The position numbers and the translations under genes are program-made. The notes under the pieces were generated by a model. It searched no databases. It was given only the letters and a program-made list of their open reading frames with translations, and was not told the DNA's origin. DNA of 64,000 nt from Methylomonas sp. UP202 (GTDB lineage Bacteria; Pseudomonadota; Gammaproteobacteria; Methylococcales; Methylomonadaceae): assembly GCF_029910655.1 (NCBI RefSeq), contig NZ_CP123897.1:4267547-4331546 (forward strand), read 5' to 3'. Positions 61,812 through 64,000 of this stretch are shown piece after piece. The stretch's first letter is position 1. Every line of letters starts with the position of its first letter.

Positions 61812-62585
61812 ATGCGCAGGGTGATTTTCAATCAGAAGGGCGGCGTGGGCAAATCCACGATCACCTGCAATCTCGCGGCCATCAGCGCCGTGGAAGGCAA
61901 AAAAACCCTGGTCATCGACCTCGACATTCAGGGCAACTCCACACAGTACCTGCTGGGCGCCAAAGTCGGCGACCCGGATAAAACCATTGCTCATTTCTTT
62001 AAGGACAACCTGGGACTGGGCCTATTCGGCGGCGGCAAGGAAGGCCTGGAAAGCGCGATACACGAAACCCCGTTTCCGAACCTGTATGTCATCCCCTCTC
62101 ATCCGGATCTGGAAGCATTGCAAGGCCGCTTGGAATCGCGTTACAAAATCTTCAAATTAAAGGAAGCGCTGGAAAAGCTGGAAGGTTTCGAACATATATA
62201 TATCGACACGCCGCCGGTGTTGAATTTTTATAGTCAGTCGGCGCTGATCGCTGCCGAAAAATGCCTGATTCCGTTCGATTGCGACACCTTCGCCCGCGAA
62301 GCGCTGTACACCTTGATGCGGGCGATCGCCGAGGTCAAGGCCGACCACAACGACAAATTGGAAATCGAAGGCATCGTGGTCAACCAATACCAAAAACAAG
62401 CCAACCTGCCCCGCCAGCTCGTCGAGGAATTGATCGCCGAAGGTCTGCCGGTGTTGGAAACCAAGATATCGACCTCGGTCAAAGTCCGCGAATCGCACTC
62501 GGACGCTCAACCATTAATCCATTACGCGCCCAGCCATAAATTAACCGAAGAGTATCGGGCGCTGCACAGCGAAATTCATAAATAA
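61812..62585 (+). CDS. ParA-family ATPase
   Basis: The 257-residue protein has the deviant Walker A FNQKGGVGKSTITCNL at the N-terminus, DLDIQGNSTQYLL, and IYIDTPPVLNFYSQ (switch II). Proteins of this type place DNA or protein cargo in the cell. No parB or other partner is nearby. It is followed by a terminator. Confidence 0.87.
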   Translation: MRRVIFNQKGGVGKSTITCNLAAISAVEGKKTLVIDLDIQGNSTQYLLGAKVGDPDKTIAHFFKDNLGLGLFGGGKEGLESAIHETPFPNLYVIPSHPDLEALQGRLESRYKIFKLKEALEKLEGFEHIYIDTPPVLNFYSQSALIAAEKCLIPFDCDTFAREALYTLMRAIAEVKADHNDKLEIEGIVVNQYQKQANLPRQLVEELIAEGLPVLETKISTSVKVRESHSDAQPLIHYAPSHKLTEEYRALHSEIHK

Positions 62586-62598
62586 GCCGGCGCTCAAC

Positions 62599-62629
62599 AA
62601 AAAAAGCCTCGTTTAACCGAGGCTTTTTT
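62599..62629 (+). terminator. bidirectional intrinsic terminator
   Basis: AGCCTCG (62605-62611) pairs with CGAGGCT (62618-62624), with A and T runs on either side. It serves the ParA gene and the convergent PEP-CTERM gene. Confidence 0.85.
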
Positions 62630-62659
62630 GCTTGCTAACAGCGGGTTTACGACAGGCGA

Positions 62660-63385
62660 TCAAGCCTTGCGACGCGCGCCGCCGAGCAGACCAATCAGAG
62701 CCGAACCGAACAGCCAAACCGCGCCCGGCACCGGTACCGCCGCAATTTCACTGCCCGATACGGTAACCATATCAAAGCGCCAGGTACCGGCGGCCCCGTA
62801 GGTTTTGGTCGCATCGGATGCCAGATAGCCAGTGCCGCCCGGCGCGAATGCCGCGACGATACGCACACCAAAAAGAGGATTATCGGCAACGCCAGCGATT
62901 GCGCTGAAATCCACGCTACGGCCGTTAAACCAAGTGTCGCCGGCATTGCCGTCGAATTGAGCAACATCGTTCCAGATAGAACCGTCCAGGGTGTATTGCA
63001 CTTGTTCGTAACGAGAGCTGGTGTTGCTATGCCGCAGATCGTAGCTGACCGTAATATTCTCGAAGCCCAGCGTGCTTACCAAGTATTGCGTGCCGCGGGT
63101 TTTGTTGCCGACCGATTGCGCTGCGTAGCCGGTGGTTTGCCAGCCGCTATCGTCACCGCTCGACGGGTCCGACGAGCCGCCGCTGGCATCGCCACTGCTA
63201 AAACTGCCGGTGACGCCCAACAATGTCGCGCCGCCAATACCGACTGCGGGCGTGGTAACACCGGTGCCGGTGGCCGCGTCGGCCGGATCGGAATTGAAAT
63301 TCCACTGGGTTATCACTGCGGCTTCGGCGCTGGGGCCAACCGATAATGCGCCGAGCACGGCCATCATTTTGAATCCAAATTTCAT
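62660..63385 (-). CDS. exported protein with PEP-CTERM-like anchor (2)
   Basis: The 241-residue protein has a signal peptide (MMAVLGALSVGPSAEA), a beta-rich body (VITQWNFNSDPADAATG, then YDLRHSNTSSRYEQVQYTLD) and the C-terminal VPVPGAVWLFGSALIGLLGG, then ARRKA. The body resembles the jelly-roll proteins often paired with this anchor. It should be surface-sorted by exosortase. Confidence 0.83.
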   Translation of the reverse strand: MKFGFKMMAVLGALSVGPSAEAAVITQWNFNSDPADAATGTGVTTPAVGIGGATLLGVTGSFSSGDASGGSSDPSSGDDSGWQTTGYAAQSVGNKTRGTQYLVSTLGFENITVSYDLRHSNTSSRYEQVQYTLDGSIWNDVAQFDGNAGDTWFNGRSVDFSAIAGVADNPLFGVRIVAAFAPGGTGYLASDATKTYGAAGTWRFDMVTVSGSEIAAVPVPGAVWLFGSALIGLLGGARRKA

Positions 63386-63518
63386 ATCGTTTCTCTGCTT
63401 GAAATGCCGGCCAATTCCCGGCTATCCACCTAAAGGCACGGATCACCGGGTAGCGACCGGAGTGTTAACGGGCGGTGGAGATTAAGACTGAGCGGGCCTC
63501 CCTGCCCGCTCACGAGAA

Positions 63519-64000
63519 TCAGCCCCGGCGGCGCAAGCCGATCAGGCCTGCGATGGCCGAACCGAACAACCAAACCGCGCCAGGAACCGGCACCGCGTTG
63601 ATTTGCATCGTACGGTCCACGCCGCTGGCTGGATGTTGAATGTTGACGTACGCGACATTCGGGTTGAACTTATCGAAATACAAACCGGTAAACTCGGAGC
63701 CCGTAGTACCGTTCGACGCCCAACGCGCCAAGCCTTCGCCGGCATCCAGCAAATCGCCGTCCTTGTTGATGTCCTTAGCGAACCAGATATCGTCATCCAC
63801 CGCGCCATCGCGATCTTCGATGATATAGATATTTCCCTCGGCATCGATCGCCAGATTGTCGGCATTCCGCAAGCCACCGCCGACTGCTAAACCGGTCGCC
63901 AAATCGATAGTGTTGGAATCGGCAAACAAGCTCAACGACTGTGTCGCCACGTTGAAATTGTAAATGCGGCTACGGCCGTCGGTGGTATTCGCGTTGGTAT
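63519..64000 (-). CDS. exported protein with PEP-CTERM-like anchor (3), N-terminus outside window
   Basis: The frame is open from the right edge to 63519. The visible end has an EF-hand-like loop (DINKDGDLLDAGEG) and the anchor VPVPGAVWLFGSAIAGLIG, then LRRRG. An internal GTG at 63950 is not the true start. Upstream residues (TTDGRSRIYNFN) suggest a beta-propeller-like exported protein. Confidence 0.75.
   Translation of the reverse strand, partial: TNANTTDGRSRIYNFNVATQSLSLFADSNTIDLATGLAVGGGLRNADNLAIDAEGNIYIIEDRDGAVDDDIWFAKDINKDGDLLDAGEGLARWASNGTTGSEFTGLYFDKFNPNVAYVNIQHPASGVDRTMQINAVPVPGAVWLFGSAIAGLIGLRRRG

Overview
The window reads as a gammaproteobacterial methylotroph, most likely a methanotroph of the Methylococcales. 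Two tandem tetrahydromethanopterin-linked methylene dehydrogenases (51243-53102) and a SoxYZ-like carrier plus zinc hydrolase of the quinoprotein relay type (42926-44705) point to C1 metabolism. PEP-CTERM-like surface proteins, an iscR-iscS-iscA cluster, a GacA/UvrY-like regulator and CsrA fit that group. This is inference from gene content; no search was run.

Positions 1 to about 38990 are part of an integrative conjugative element (ICE) of distant SXT/R391 type. It opens with the end of a TraU-like ORF, traN and an HU gene. A defence block follows: a type I restriction operon with an embedded Fic protein and DUF1016 nuclease (3341-11899), a WYL-domain regulator, two small ORFs, and a four-gene cassette of metallo-beta-lactamase (MBL) fold, E2-E1-JAB triple fusion, patatin and a second MBL fold (13700-19164). 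The cassette has a consensus promoter with a perfect CIRCE operator. Then comes the ICE core: ssb, bet, exo, an AAA ATPase, a WGR protein, DUF3150, a VWA protein with HExxH, several orphans, a DUF4942 methyltransferase and a GHKL ATPase. The right end carries two FlhD/FlhC-like activator pairs and an AlpA/Xis-like protein, and stops at the 3' end of tRNA-Asn. No integrase is in the window.

The main new signal in the core is that eleven genes have the same kind of leader just before their start codon. In the typical form it is CCC-GGGG, then the 5' arm of a long stem, an inner CCC-GGGG, the 3' arm, a T-run and the ribosome binding site. The arms change from gene to gene but stay complementary. 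The first and seventh leaders are preceded by two copies of another four-stem element with compensatory changes. Several core proteins end in acidic-aromatic tails like that of SSB.

From 38993 to 64000 is chromosome: tRNA-Asn, tRNA-Arg and tRNA-Ser, csrA, an IS66-family insertion inside an IS3-family remnant, the quinoprotein-associated pair, peptide deformylase, a HvfA-like Cys-rich peptide, the isc genes, a frameshifted methyltransferase, cysE, trmJ, suhB, two mtdB-like genes, a response regulator, proS, rubredoxin, holA-lptE-leuS, a ybeL-like gene, a ParA-type ATPase and three PEP-CTERM-like proteins, the last cut by the window edge.
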